Made by a program: the position numbers and the translations under genes | Origin: Phymatolithon calcareum | Lineage: Eukaryota; Rhodophyta; Florideophyceae; Hapalidiales | Direction of reading: 5' to 3' | DNA: 64,000 bases | NCBI GenBank assembly: GCA_977006965.1 | Contig: OZ345365.1 | Span: forward strand, 2,480,001 to 2,544,000 | Shown: piece by piece, positions 63,896 to 64,000 of the stretch | Layout of the letters: each line of letters begins with the position of its first letter | How positions within the stretch are numbered: position 1 is the first letter of the stretch | Notes under the pieces: generated by a model | What the model saw: the letters and a program-made list of their open reading frames with translations, nothing else | Databases searched by the model: none | Told to the model about the DNA's origin: nothing

Positions 63896-64000
63896 AATAA
63901 AGAATTCAATCAATTTTCTCCAGCACAGTTTGGAATTGTTGCTCTCTCTTTCCAGGCACATCACTAAGTGTACTTGTTACATCCTCCTTAGAATATCTGC

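Overview
This window looks like nuclear DNA of a eukaryotic alga. The best guess is a florideophyte red alga of the Chondrus type. The grounds are compact genes without visible introns, short GC-rich genes lying in AT-richer repeat-filled DNA, an algal-type cytosolic ascorbate peroxidase, multi-domain malectin-type secreted proteins and Sel1-repeat genes. The assignment is inference; no rRNA, organelle or other diagnostic marker is present, and no tRNA or CRISPR array was seen.

Layout. 0-2 kb is repeat debris: a Mutator-like (MULE) transposase remnant and short retroposons. 2.9-15.5 kb holds two head-to-head paralogous secreted proteins (malectin, PA14-like, IPT/TIG and sugar-dehydrogenase-like propeller domains) about 6 kb apart. 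A nested retroposon pair and a hAT-type MITE lie between them. 16.5-26 kb carries a membrane-protein remnant, an intact 13-repeat Sel1 gene, a LINE 3' fragment, a Sel1 pseudogene and a small secreted protein. 29.2-30.0 kb is ascorbate peroxidase. 30.4-46 kb is a transposon graveyard: LINE RT, a complete pogo/Tigger element with TA duplications, a DDE endonuclease transposase, an unidentified transposon-like gene and a MULE transposase. It also holds an MLH1 pseudogene with an internal tandem duplication and, at 44.2-45.7 kb, an unusual array of about 160-bp units each containing a covarying hairpin. 46.2-48.4 kb is a DUF7869-type gene broken by one stop codon. 48.8-56.25 kb is a nearly intact, young Ty1/copia retrotransposon that carries a 403-codon antisense ORF. 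56.9-59.9 kb encodes a ParB/beta-class DNA methyltransferase/PHD-like zinc-finger fusion. 62-63.4 kb is the 5' part of a second MULE copy.

Common theme. At least two families of very short retroposons, called SINE-A and SINE-B here, recur through the first 26 kb. Each has a fixed 3' end, variable 5' truncation, an AATAAA-like motif just before a microsatellite tail (ATCC or TTC repeats), and often 11-14 bp target-site duplications. A LINE fragment at 23 kb has the same kind of tail and may represent the machinery that moves them.

The strongest candidates for undescribed biology are the antisense ORF inside the copia element, the ParB-methyltransferase-PHD fusion, and the covarying hairpin array.
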